A stretch of DNA of 64,000 nt from Bryobacterales bacterium. Lineage in GTDB: Bacteria; Acidobacteriota; Terriglobia; Bryobacterales; Bryobacteraceae. The stretch lies in NCBI GenBank assembly GCA_020851555.1, contig JADZCM010000054.1, positions 1-64,000 of the forward strand, read 5' to 3'. The stretch's first letter is position 1; every line of letters starts with the position of its first letter. Positions 10,229 through 18,044 of the stretch are shown here, piece after piece. The notes beneath the pieces were generated by a model. That model was not told where the DNA came from. It did no database searches and saw nothing but the letters and a program-made list of their open reading frames with translations. Position numbers and translations under genes: made by a program.

Positions 10229-11821
10229 ATGAAGCTGACCCATCGTCTCTCGTTTCTTGCTCCGCTCGTGGTCTTGGCATGCGCCCTGGTGGCGGGCGGA
10301 CTCTACGCTCCGGGCGCGGGCGCAGCGGCGGCCGCCGAACAGCAGGATGACATCCGGGCCAGCCTGAGGACCTTCAGCGACGTCTACTCCCAGGTGGAGC
10401 AGAACTACGCCGAGCCGCTGGACGCCGATAAGGCCATATACAACGGCGCCATTCCGGGCATGCTGCGCACCCTGGACCCGCACTCCAGTTTCTTTGATCC
10501 GCGCTACTTCCAGTTGATGCGCGAGGAACAGCGCGGCCGCTACTACGGTGTCGGCATGCGGGTCGGGGCGCGGGACAACCGCACCATGGTGATGGAGGTG
10601 TTCGAGGGATCGCCTGCCCAGAAGGCCGGCCTGCGGCCGGGAGACCTGCTTTACACGATCAACGGCAAGTCCACCGAGGGGCTCTCCACGGCCGACGTGG
10701 CCGACCTGCTCAAGGGGCCGCGCGGGACCACGGCCAAGGTCTGGGTAGTGCGCCCCGGCCACGACGAGGAACTGGGCTTCGACGTGGTGCGGGATGAGAT
10801 CAACCGCAAGAGCGTCCCCGAGGCCCTCTTCATCCGCCCGGGAATCGCCTACATTCAGATTTCCCAGTTCACGGATACGACGAGCCGGGAACTGGATGCC
10901 GGCCTGGCGGCGCTCGGGGAGCAGAACATCCAGGGACTCCTCCTCGACCTGCGGTCCAATCCCGGCGGCCTGTTGAATGAGGGCGTGGCCGTGGCGGAGC
11001 GGTTCCTTCAGAAGGGCCAGACGGTGGTCAGCCACCGCGGACGGGCCTCGGCCGAGAAACGCTACGTGGCCAAGAGCGGCGGTTCCTTCCGGAACTACCC
11101 GATCGTGGTGCTGGTCAACCGCACCTCCGCCAGCGCCTCGGAGATCGTGGCCGGCGCGCTTCAGGACCACGACCGCGCGTGGGTCCTGGGCGACAACACC
11201 TTTGGCAAAGGCCTGGTCCAGACGGTGTACCCGCTCAAGGAGAACACCGGGCTGGCGCTCACCACCGCGAAGTACTACACGCCGAGCGACCGCCTCATCC
11301 AGCGGGATTATTCGAGCATGTCGTTCTTCGACTACTACTACCGGAAGAACACCGACACGCAGGATTCCCGTGACGTGAAGATGACCGACAGCGGGCGGAC
11401 CGTTTACGGCGGAGGTGGAATCGCGCCCGACGAGAAGTACACGCCCCCCAGGGCCAACCGTTTCCAGGAAGAGATGATCCGCCAGCGGACGTTCTTCAAC
11501 TTCACGACCAGGTACTTCGGCCCGCGCGATGCCAAACTGCCCCGCAGTTGGCAGCCGGATCAGGCGTTTGAGAACGACTTTCACCGTTTCCTGGTGGATA
11601 CGAACGTCAACTTCACCGAGGCGGAGTTCGCCGAAAACCAGGCCTGGGTGCGCACTCAGTTGAGACTGGCGGTGCACGCCTACGCGTTCAGCGTCGAGGA
11701 CGCCAACCGGATTGCCATCGAGACGGATCCGGAGGTGGCCAGGGCGGTCGACTCCCTGCCCAAGGCCAAGGCGCTCCTGGAAAACGCCAAGAAGCTGCTC
11801 GCCCAGCGCAGCGCGAAGTAG
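10229..11821 (+). CDS. C-terminal processing peptidase, S41 family
   Basis: 530 aa envelope serine protease related to CtpA/Prc, which trims C-termini of periplasmic proteins. Seen: N-terminal signal/anchor (LSFLAPLVVLACALVAGG), the pre-PDZ region DPHSSFFDPRYF, a PDZ domain (VMEVFEGSPAQKAGLRPGDLLYTING, about residues 110-190), then the S41 core with LLLDLRSNPGGLL, the catalytic serine in RTSASASEIVAGAL and the catalytic lysine in DNTFGKGLVQ. After the core there is an extra C-terminal region of about 130 residues (from RANRFQEEM), longer than in CtpA, function unknown. Monocistronic by context. Confidence 0.92.
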   Translation: MKLTHRLSFLAPLVVLACALVAGGLYAPGAGAAAAAEQQDDIRASLRTFSDVYSQVEQNYAEPLDADKAIYNGAIPGMLRTLDPHSSFFDPRYFQLMREEQRGRYYGVGMRVGARDNRTMVMEVFEGSPAQKAGLRPGDLLYTINGKSTEGLSTADVADLLKGPRGTTAKVWVVRPGHDEELGFDVVRDEINRKSVPEALFIRPGIAYIQISQFTDTTSRELDAGLAALGEQNIQGLLLDLRSNPGGLLNEGVAVAERFLQKGQTVVSHRGRASAEKRYVAKSGGSFRNYPIVVLVNRTSASASEIVAGALQDHDRAWVLGDNTFGKGLVQTVYPLKENTGLALTTAKYYTPSDRLIQRDYSSMSFFDYYYRKNTDTQDSRDVKMTDSGRTVYGGGGIAPDEKYTPPRANRFQEEMIRQRTFFNFTTRYFGPRDAKLPRSWQPDQAFENDFHRFLVDTNVNFTEAEFAENQAWVRTQLRLAVHAYAFSVEDANRIAIETDPEVARAVDSLPKAKALLENAKKLLAQRSAK

Positions 11822-11850
11822 GCCAGGCCCACATCCCCGCGCCGCAATCG

Positions 11851-11871
11851 CGGCCCCCGGCACGCGGGCCG
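11851..11871 (+). terminator. Possible hairpin downstream of the S41 protease
   Basis: CGGCCC/GGGCCG 6-bp arms with 9-nt loop, 30 nt after the protease stop. No T-tract follows; weak candidate. The rest of 11822-11994 shows nothing else recognisable. Confidence 0.25.
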
Positions 11872-11994
11872 GTAGATTCCCCGTCCAATCCGTGACCCGT
11901 ACGGCGAGGCCGGGAAGGGAGTTCGGGACAATGCAGGGAGGAACGCGACGGCCGTTCCCAATCCCCGGACGCCGGACTCCGTTACCATGGTGAG

Positions 11995-13218
11995 GTGCCT
12001 GTGATTCCCGTTGACGAGCAGATGGCGTACCTGAAAAAGGGCTTCGTCGAAATCATCCGCGAAGAGGAACTCCGGGAGAGGATTGCCGCCGGGCGCACGC
12101 TCAAAGTGAAGGTCGGCTTTGACCCCACGGCGCCTGACCTGCATCTCGGCCACACCGTTCTTCTGCGCAAAATGAGGCACTTCCAGGACATGGGCCACAC
12201 GGTCGTCTTCCTGATCGGGGATGGGACCGGGCGCATCGGCGATCCCACGGGCCGCAATATCACGCGCCCGCCCATCAGCCGCGAGGAGATCCTGGCCAAC
12301 GCCGAAACGTACAAAGCGCAAGTGTTCAAAGTTCTCCACCCCGATAAGACCGAAGTGCGCTTCAACGGCGAGTGGCTCGACAAACTGGATTTCGAGGCCA
12401 TGATACGCCTCTGCGCCAAGTACACGGTGGCGCGGCTGCTGGAGCGCGACGATTTCTCGGAGCGTTACAAAGAGGGTGTTCCGATTTCGGTCCACGAACT
12501 GCTCTACCCGCTGGCGCAGGCCTACGATTCGGTGGCTCTGAACTGCGACGTCGAGCTAGGGGGCAGCGACCAGAAGTTCAATCTGCTGGTGGGTCGCGAG
12601 ATCATGCGGGATTTCGGCCAGGCGCCGCAGATCATCGCCACCACTCCGCTGCTGGAAGGCACGGACGGCGTCAACAAGATGTCCAAGTCGCTCGGCAACT
12701 ACATCGGCATCGACGAATCCGCCGAGGTGATGTACGCCAAAGTCATGTCGATCAGCGACGAGCTGATGTACCGCTACTACGAGTTGCTCACCGACGTGAG
12801 CCAGGCTGAAATCGACCGTATGCGGGACCGGATCGCACGCGGCGAGCTGCATCCGATGCAGTCCAAGATGGACCTGGCGCGCTCCATCGCCACGGACTTC
12901 CACTCGGCCGCCGAGGCGGCCCGCGCCGAGGAGGAATTCAACCGGGTGGTGCGCCAGCGGGAGACGCCCACGGACATGCTCTCTTCGCCGCTTCCGGAAG
13001 GCGTACGGGCCGCAAGCGGCATCCGCGTTGACAAACTGCTGGCCAAGGTGGGGCTGGCCGACTCGGTGAGCGACGCAGCGCGCAAAGTCAAGGCCGGAGC
13101 CGTCGTCATCAACGGCAGCAGGGTGAGCGAACTGGTCCTGCCGGGGCCGGACGGCGAGTGGGTGATACAGGTCGGGAAGCAGTGGCGCCGCATCCTCTCC
13201 GGACGAGAGCCGGCATGA
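11995..13218 (+). CDS. tyrS: Tyrosyl-tRNA synthetase
   Basis: Class I synthetase charging tRNA-Tyr, 407 aa. Seen: ATP-binding HLGH in PDLHLGHTVLLRK (about residue 45), DGTGRIGDPTGR, YDSVALNCDVELGGSDQKFNLLVGRE and the KMSKS loop (GVNKMSKSLGNYIG, about residue 227), then a C-terminal S4 RNA-binding domain (RVDKLLAKVGLADSVSDAARKV). The spacing fits the TyrZ-like subfamily. Start is GTG 11995 (or GTG 12001); a TACCAT hexamer ends 6 nt before the first GTG, and a GGTGAGG lies next to it. The stop overlaps the folP start by ATGA. Confidence 0.95.
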   Translation: MPVIPVDEQMAYLKKGFVEIIREEELRERIAAGRTLKVKVGFDPTAPDLHLGHTVLLRKMRHFQDMGHTVVFLIGDGTGRIGDPTGRNITRPPISREEILANAETYKAQVFKVLHPDKTEVRFNGEWLDKLDFEAMIRLCAKYTVARLLERDDFSERYKEGVPISVHELLYPLAQAYDSVALNCDVELGGSDQKFNLLVGREIMRDFGQAPQIIATTPLLEGTDGVNKMSKSLGNYIGIDESAEVMYAKVMSISDELMYRYYELLTDVSQAEIDRMRDRIARGELHPMQSKMDLARSIATDFHSAAEAARAEEEFNRVVRQRETPTDMLSSPLPEGVRAASGIRVDKLLAKVGLADSVSDAARKVKAGAVVINGSRVSELVLPGPDGEWVIQVGKQWRRILSGREPA

Positions 13219-14063
13219 GCCGCAAGCGATTCGACTGGAAGCTGAAAGACCGGGTGGTCCCGCTCGGCGAGCGCACGCTGATCGCGGGGATCCTGAATGT
13301 ATCTCCGGACTCGTTCTCCGATGGCGGCAAGTACCTGGATCCGGACCGTGCGTTCGCCCACGCCCTGGATCTGGAGGAACAGGGCGCGGACCTGATCGAC
13401 ATCGGCGCGGAGTCGACTCGGCCCGGCTCGAGCCGGTTGTCCGAGGAGGACGAACTGCGCCGGCTGGTCCCGGTTCTTAAACGGCTGCGGGGGAAGCTCG
13501 GGGTTCCGATCTCAGTGGACACCTACAAGGCCGCGGTCGCGGACCGCGCCCTGGAACTGGGTGCCGAGATCGTCAACGATCCGAGCGGGCTGACATTTGA
13601 TCCTCAACTGGCTCGCGTGACGGCCCAACGCGATGGCGGGCTCGTCCTCAACCACATGCGCGGCACGCCCGACACCTGGGCCAAGCTGCCCCCGTTGCCG
13701 GATGTGCTGGGCGCGATCCTGCATGACCTGGAGGCGGCGTCCCACCGCGCGCGGAGAGCCGGCGTGGACCGGTCACGCATCGTGCTGGATCCGGGGCTGG
13801 GTTTCGGCAAACGGAAGGAGCAGAATCCGGTGATTCTGGCCCGGTTGGCCGAGCTCGCCCGCCTGGACTACCCGATCATGGCCGGACCTTCGCGGAAGTC
13901 TTTCCTGGCTCAAGACAGTGAGAAGGGCACGGCCTTCGCAACCGCCGGAGCGGTGGCCGCGGCGATTCTGGCGGGAGCGCACATCGTCCGCGTCCACGAC
14001 GTCCAGGAGATGCGCGCCGTCGTTGCGGTCGCCGACGCCGTCCTGGCCGCCAAACCGGTGTAG
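13215..14063 (+). CDS. folP: Dihydropteroate synthase
   Basis: Folate biosynthesis enzyme joining p-aminobenzoate to hydroxymethyl-dihydropterin pyrophosphate. 282 aa TIM barrel. Seen: ILNVSPDSFSDGGKY with the mobile-loop signature, GADLIDIGAESTRPGS, PISVDTYK, IVNDPSG, IVLDPGLGFGKRKEQN, GPSRKSFL and the C-terminal RVHDVQEM, all canonical. ATG 13215 overlaps the tyrS stop by 4 nt, so translation is probably coupled. The tyrS-folP pairing has no obvious metabolic logic. Confidence 0.96.
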   Translation: MSRKRFDWKLKDRVVPLGERTLIAGILNVSPDSFSDGGKYLDPDRAFAHALDLEEQGADLIDIGAESTRPGSSRLSEEDELRRLVPVLKRLRGKLGVPISVDTYKAAVADRALELGAEIVNDPSGLTFDPQLARVTAQRDGGLVLNHMRGTPDTWAKLPPLPDVLGAILHDLEAASHRARRAGVDRSRIVLDPGLGFGKRKEQNPVILARLAELARLDYPIMAGPSRKSFLAQDSEKGTAFATAGAVAAAILAGAHIVRVHDVQEMRAVVAVADAVLAAKPV

Positions 14064-14123
14064 GGGCCTGGCGCCGCCCAGCCCGTGGGAAGCCGGCTGG
14101 CGGTTTCCCGGCATGCCCGTCCC

Positions 14124-14894
14124 CTACCGGCGCTGGCAGCGCGGGCAGAAGTGCGTGCCGCGCTGGGCGACCAGGATGCGCCGGATGGGCGCGCCGCAGG
14201 TGAGGCACGGCTCGCCGGTTCTTCGGTAGACGCGGTGCTGTATCTGGAACCACCCGCGGCGGCCCTCGGCATCCACGTAGTCGGAAACGGAAGACCCGCC
14301 GCTGGCGACGGCTTCGGTCAAGACCTCGCGAATGGCGGCGTGCAGCTTCTCTGCCCGCGCCTTGCTCAGCCCGGCCGCGGCCGCCAGGGGATGGATACGG
14401 GCGCGGAAAAGCGCCTCGTCGGTGTAGATGTTCCCAAGTCCCCGGAGGAAGGATTGATTCAGAAGCAGCGGTTTGAGGCTTCCCTTGCGGCTGCGCAGCC
14501 GCAGGGTGAACTCCGCGGCGCCGACCGCCAGGGCATCCGGGCCCAGCCCTTCCGGCTCCCGCGGAAGCCAGCGCACCGAACCGAACTGCCGCGGGTCGTC
14601 GAACAGCACGGTGAGGCCGTTGAGCACCAGGCAGGCGCGCGTGTGGGGGCCCGGAGTCCCGCCCGCCAGCAATCTCCCCGTCATCCCGAGGTGAATTGCC
14701 AGTACGCCGTCGTCGAGCCCGAGGATGATGTACTTTCCGAGGCGGTGGACCTCCAGAACTTTCTTCCCAGCGGCTCTGCGGACCGCCCGCGCCCAGCGCT
14801 TGCGGGTGAAGCACCGCACCTCCACCAACCGGCGGCCGGCCAGCCGGGGCGCCAGCGTACGGACGACGGTCTCGACTTCGGGACGCTCGGGCAT
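14124..14894 (-). CDS. mutM: Formamidopyrimidine-DNA glycosylase (Fpg/MutM)
   Basis: Bifunctional glycosylase/AP lyase removing 8-oxoguanine. 256 aa. Seen: N-terminal PERPEVETVVRTL with catalytic Pro2 and Glu3, the Lys of the beta-turn (GKYIILGLDDGVLAIHLGMTGRL), the H2TH region LLNQSFLRGLGNIYTDEALF, and a C-terminal zinc finger CLTCG...CPRCQR. All expected active-site residues are present. ATG 14894 is fixed by the need for Pro at position 2; GAAGGAGA lies 13 nt before it. It is divergent from the gene at 14949, with a small palindrome in between. Confidence 0.95.
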   Translation of the reverse strand: MPERPEVETVVRTLAPRLAGRRLVEVRCFTRKRWARAVRRAAGKKVLEVHRLGKYIILGLDDGVLAIHLGMTGRLLAGGTPGPHTRACLVLNGLTVLFDDPRQFGSVRWLPREPEGLGPDALAVGAAEFTLRLRSRKGSLKPLLLNQSFLRGLGNIYTDEALFRARIHPLAAAAGLSKARAEKLHAAIREVLTEAVASGGSSVSDYVDAEGRRGWFQIQHRVYRRTGEPCLTCGAPIRRILVAQRGTHFCPRCQRR

Positions 14895-14930
14895 GGGTTT
14901 AAGCGTCTCCTTCGCCTGACTGTGGATGTT

Positions 14931-14943
14931 GATACAGTGTATC
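14931..14943. promoter_or_regulatory. 13-bp perfect palindrome in a divergent promoter
   Basis: GATACAGTGTATC (6-bp arms, one central base) sits between mutM (start 14894) and the exported protein gene (start 14949). It holds a TAnnnT -10-like hexamer in both directions (TACAGT plus, TACACT minus), so it could be an operator or a symmetric divergent promoter. Confidence 0.35.
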
Positions 14944-14948
14944 GAGAA

Positions 14949-15836
14949 GTGCGGCGAGTTTTTTTGTCGGCGTGGATCACTGCGGCGGCCTGGTGCCACG
15001 CGCAGCCTCAGCCCGCCGTGGTTACGGAGCAGCGCACCGCCGGCCCCTTCGCCATCGGCGGGCAGAGCTTCCGCGTGAATCTCGCCGTCCACAGGATGGC
15101 CGGGGATGATTCCGGCGAGGCGGTCGCCTCCGTTGAAATCCGGGACGCCGAGGATGCCGTGCACTTCGAGCGGAAACTCCACTACAAGATTGCAGACGGG
15201 CGCTTCCGGGAGGCCACTGCGGTGACGGCGGCGCCGGTCCGGGGCAGGAAGGGATCCGGCATTCTGCTCGCGTACTCCTTGCACCCGTCAGATGCGCTGG
15301 AAGGCGACTCCTGGCAGGTTTTCGGTCTGCTCGACGGAAAACTCCGGCCTTTGTCGAAACCGGTCGCTCTTGAGGGCCAGCTTCAGAAGGGGCCTTCCGG
15401 CCAGCCGGACGCTGCCGCCTGGGACGAGGCCCTGCAAACCGACGTTCTCAACTTCCGCGTCTGGACCGGCCGCTTCTTCGTCATCGTGCCGCTGGCCTTG
15501 GACTGGGAATGGGGCGACTTCCGCCCGGCTTACTTCCTGACGAAGTGCCGGTGGCGCGTCGAGGCGGATAGAAGACCCGGCGAGGGGACAGCCGCCGTGA
15601 AGCTCTATCCGGGCGCCGATACTGCCGCGGGGGAGCCGCAAGAGGTGGTGGTGAGGCCTCTCTCCAAAGTGGAGTTCCTGGAGGCTGAAGGCGGACTGGT
15701 CTGGGAAGAATCCGAAGACGAGATCGGGCTTGGCGTCTCCGAGAGAATCTGGCTGCGCGTCCGCATCGACGGCCGGGAGGGCTGGCTTCGCGACCCGGAG
15801 GAGCTTGACGCCCTCGGCCTGCCCGAGGCGGGGTGA
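14949..15836 (+). CDS. Exported protein of unknown function
   Basis: 295 aa, not recognised. The chosen GTG start gives a typical signal peptide: MRRVFLSAWITAAAWCHAQ, cleavage expected after Ala-Gln region. The mature part is rich in beta-prone segments (FAIGGQSFRVNLAV, SGILLAYSLHPSD, FFVIVPLALDWEWGDFRP) and charged loops, suggesting a soluble or surface beta-protein. The last third reads like an SH3-type segment (GVSERIWLRVRIDGREGWLRDPEELDALGL), a pattern seen in bacterial SH3 domains, but this is a guess. The frame stays open far upstream over mutM; codons before 14949 are antisense to mutM and not believed. Ends 9 nt before convergent ParA stop. Confidence 0.7.
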   Translation: MRRVFLSAWITAAAWCHAQPQPAVVTEQRTAGPFAIGGQSFRVNLAVHRMAGDDSGEAVASVEIRDAEDAVHFERKLHYKIADGRFREATAVTAAPVRGRKGSGILLAYSLHPSDALEGDSWQVFGLLDGKLRPLSKPVALEGQLQKGPSGQPDAAAWDEALQTDVLNFRVWTGRFFVIVPLALDWEWGDFRPAYFLTKCRWRVEADRRPGEGTAAVKLYPGADTAAGEPQEVVVRPLSKVEFLEAEGGLVWEESEDEIGLGVSERIWLRVRIDGREGWLRDPEELDALGLPEAG

Positions 15837-15845
15837 GGGCGGGCT

Positions 15846-16844
15846 TCACGCTACTGCCGGCAAGGGTAGTGCGATCCTTCCAGCTACCTTGTGGGCCAGG
15901 TGCTTAAAATCCTTGTAGGCCTCCTGAACCGCGGCCAGGTGCGCCCCGATAGCACCGTCGGCGGCTTTGAGATGAAACACGGGCTTCCGGGCCTCCTTGG
16001 CCATGGGTATGAGGCTCCTGTAGTGCTTGAGGAGAGCCAGGCAGTGGGGGTCATCCTCAAGCTTCAAGCCGGGCGACGCCTTTGTCTTCAGGACATCCTC
16101 CGAGTAGACTTGCGGAATCCGGGCGATCCACTGTTCATAGGCCTTCACGGGGCGGTCCAGTCTGACCGAGTGCTGCTGCACTACATAGCCGGCGGGCTCC
16201 ATTCGCCCGTCCGGCAGCGGCAGGTCCGCCTCAGGATTCTTCCGCAGGCGTTCTTTCCACTCCTGGCGCCAACGCAACAGCGTTGGTCCCAGGCTGTGCA
16301 GTCCCTCCAACGAGAACAAGTCGGGGGATAACGGTACGACGACGTAGTCGGCGGCAATCAAGGCTGCACGGTTGATGGCGCCGAGGTTGGGGCCGAGGTC
16401 CATGAGTATAACTGCGGCGTTCAGTTGCCGGGCGGCCTGCTGCATGATGCGCCAGAAAGCGGACATAACGCGAAAAGCGCGCGGGTTGCCTCCCAGGCAC
16501 CTGGGCCACACGTCGGATAATTCCTCCTCGAAGGCTGACAGCGACAACGCACCCGGCAGCAGTCCCAATATGTCCGTGACCAACGCTGGCCGCACTTCGC
16601 TGATATCGCCGGTACCCTGCATCAAGGGGCCGACGCTGGCAGCGATCGTACGATCCCCTGCGTTCCATAACTCCTCGAGCTGCTCCTGCCCGTAGAAGGC
16701 AGCCGTGAGATTCGCCTGAGGGTCCAGGTCCGCGGCCAGCACCTTCAGGCCGAGATCGGCATACATCCATGACAGGTGATAAACAAGAGACGTCTTGCCC
16801 ACCCCACCCTTGTTGTTGAAGAAGGCGACGACAGAAACGCTCAT
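15846..16844 (-). CDS. ParA-family ATPase
   Basis: 332 aa deviant-Walker ATPase. Seen: residues 8-19 FFNNKGGVGKTS with the signature lysine, VLAADLDPQANLTAAF (Walker A' / switch), and VILMDLGPNLGAINRAALIAADYVVVPLSPD (Walker B). The C-terminal third has a long charged helical region. ParA proteins partition DNA or position protein cargo, usually with a ParB partner and parS sites, neither of which is seen. Instead the start codon overlaps the stop of an AlbA_2 gene by 4 nt. Local GC looks lower than in neighbours. A role in plasmid-like maintenance, defence or cargo positioning is possible; none can be assigned. Confidence 0.85.
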   Translation of the reverse strand: MSVSVVAFFNNKGGVGKTSLVYHLSWMYADLGLKVLAADLDPQANLTAAFYGQEQLEELWNAGDRTIAASVGPLMQGTGDISEVRPALVTDILGLLPGALSLSAFEEELSDVWPRCLGGNPRAFRVMSAFWRIMQQAARQLNAAVILMDLGPNLGAINRAALIAADYVVVPLSPDLFSLEGLHSLGPTLLRWRQEWKERLRKNPEADLPLPDGRMEPAGYVVQQHSVRLDRPVKAYEQWIARIPQVYSEDVLKTKASPGLKLEDDPHCLALLKHYRSLIPMAKEARKPVFHLKAADGAIGAHLAAVQEAYKDFKHLAHKVAGRIALPLPAVA

Positions 16845-18034
16845 TGGCGCCCTCGCAAAGTGACCAGCACGTAGCTGTCTTCAACAGTGAACTCGATGGG
16901 AGGGTTGCCGTTTTCTTCCATCGACGTCTTCGCAAATTGAATGCCCACGCCGAAGCGCTGAACGTAGCCCAGGTTCTTCATGGCTTCGGCCAGATGCGGG
17001 TTGCGGTAGTCAGTGATTCCCGGCTGGCCGAAGTTGGACCGGCTTACCTGCCCGTAAGGCCCGCCGGGGCTCGATATCTCGATCCGGTCTGAGAACCAGT
17101 AGACGCGAACCGGTGCGTTAGTGCCTTCGTAGTTGCGGTGTAAAACAGCATTTCGCGCTATCTGCTGGAAGGCCACGGCGGGGTAGTCCGGTGTCCGGCG
17201 CTCCACGGCCGCTGAACGGATGTCGGACTGAACCGAGACGTGCGCCTCGAAAACCGCATCGAGCATTCTTAGCAGATCCGGCAGGGGTCCCCCGATTTCC
17301 TTTTGGCTTTTGATGGGATCGAGCAGTTGTGTTCCGTCGAACCGCACAAACTGAACATAAGCGCCGGGCAGGAACTGTTGGGGGTCCTTGCCGGTTACTA
17401 GAATCCCAAGGACTGTCGGTTTCTGAGGAGCGTCCGCCGTGGCAAAGCGCAAAGAGGAGAGTTGTTCGGCCAGTTCCCTACTGTTCTGTTGCAAAATTTC
17501 GGGAGGCAGGGCCTGCGGCAGGTACTCTCCGCGGAAAAGCTCCATGTTCAGGTTCTGGAGGGTGGCTGACTCCACCGGCCTGATGTCGTAGGGCAGGTCC
17601 CTGAAGCGCCGTTTCTCGGTAAGCCTCCTCTCCTCCTCAGGTGTGGCGACCGCTCTGCGAGGGCCCACGCGGATCCAAATCCGTCCGTCGAACCTGACCG
17701 GGGGAGCGTCCGACGGCTGGACAATCGCCACTGCCATGGCAGCCCCGCGCAGCAAGCGTTTCTGGACCACCATCGACGGAAAAGGAGTGATATTCCCATC
17801 GGACCGCATATCCGAGAGAGTCAGCAGAAGCTGATCTGTAATCGGGAGGCCGGATGGTGAGCCGTCATCGTTTGCCCCCACGAACAGGATCCCCGGCAGC
17901 CCGCTGCCAGGCAGATCGTTGGCAAAAGCGCAAATCGCCTCTCGAATCCGTTTCTGCTCGGACAACGACGCCTTTCTCTCAACCCGGTCCGACTCCAGGT
18001 CCGTCAGCAGAGCGTCCAGCTCGCGGTCTTCCAT
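16841..18034 (-). CDS. AlbA_2/Schlafen-type putative nucleic-acid-binding protein with HATPase-like C-terminus
   Basis: 397 aa. N-terminal AlbA_2 (Schlafen-like) domain, about residues 14-135: DRVERKASLSEQKRIREAI, AFANDLPGSGLPGILFVGAND, RIWIRVGPRR. The C-terminal half matches the HATPase_c_4 arrangement found in RecG-like regulators: AFQQIARNAVLHRNYEG (motif with N-x-x-x-H-R-x-Y), RIEISSPGGP, NPHLAEAMKNLGYVQRFGVGI. Such proteins are annotated as transcriptional regulators or ATP-binding proteins and often lie in accessory regions. Overlaps the ParA gene by ATGA, so the two are translationally coupled. GC is visibly lower (about 53-55 percent in sampled 60-nt blocks) than the glycan operon on its other side. 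Confidence 0.8.
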   Translation of the reverse strand: MEDRELDALLTDLESDRVERKASLSEQKRIREAICAFANDLPGSGLPGILFVGANDDGSPSGLPITDQLLLTLSDMRSDGNITPFPSMVVQKRLLRGAAMAVAIVQPSDAPPVRFDGRIWIRVGPRRAVATPEEERRLTEKRRFRDLPYDIRPVESATLQNLNMELFRGEYLPQALPPEILQQNSRELAEQLSSLRFATADAPQKPTVLGILVTGKDPQQFLPGAYVQFVRFDGTQLLDPIKSQKEIGGPLPDLLRMLDAVFEAHVSVQSDIRSAAVERRTPDYPAVAFQQIARNAVLHRNYEGTNAPVRVYWFSDRIEISSPGGPYGQVSRSNFGQPGITDYRNPHLAEAMKNLGYVQRFGVGIQFAKTSMEENGNPPIEFTVEDSYVLVTLRGRQ

Positions 18035-18044
18035 TCAAGGCTAA

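Noticed and set aside
10187..11863. Long minus-strand open frame opposite the S41 protease
   Set aside because: Complete overlap with a clear protease; composition is that of a shadow frame (Arg/Gly/Val/Leu-rich, no motif).
14058..14130. Inverted GTAGGGG/CCCCTAC pair between folP and mutM as a terminator
   Set aside because: The arms are about 55 nt apart, and one of them lies in the mutM coding end; likely chance.
14085..14948. N-terminal extension of the exported protein across mutM
   Set aside because: The region is antisense to mutM; a signal peptide begins precisely at GTG 14949.
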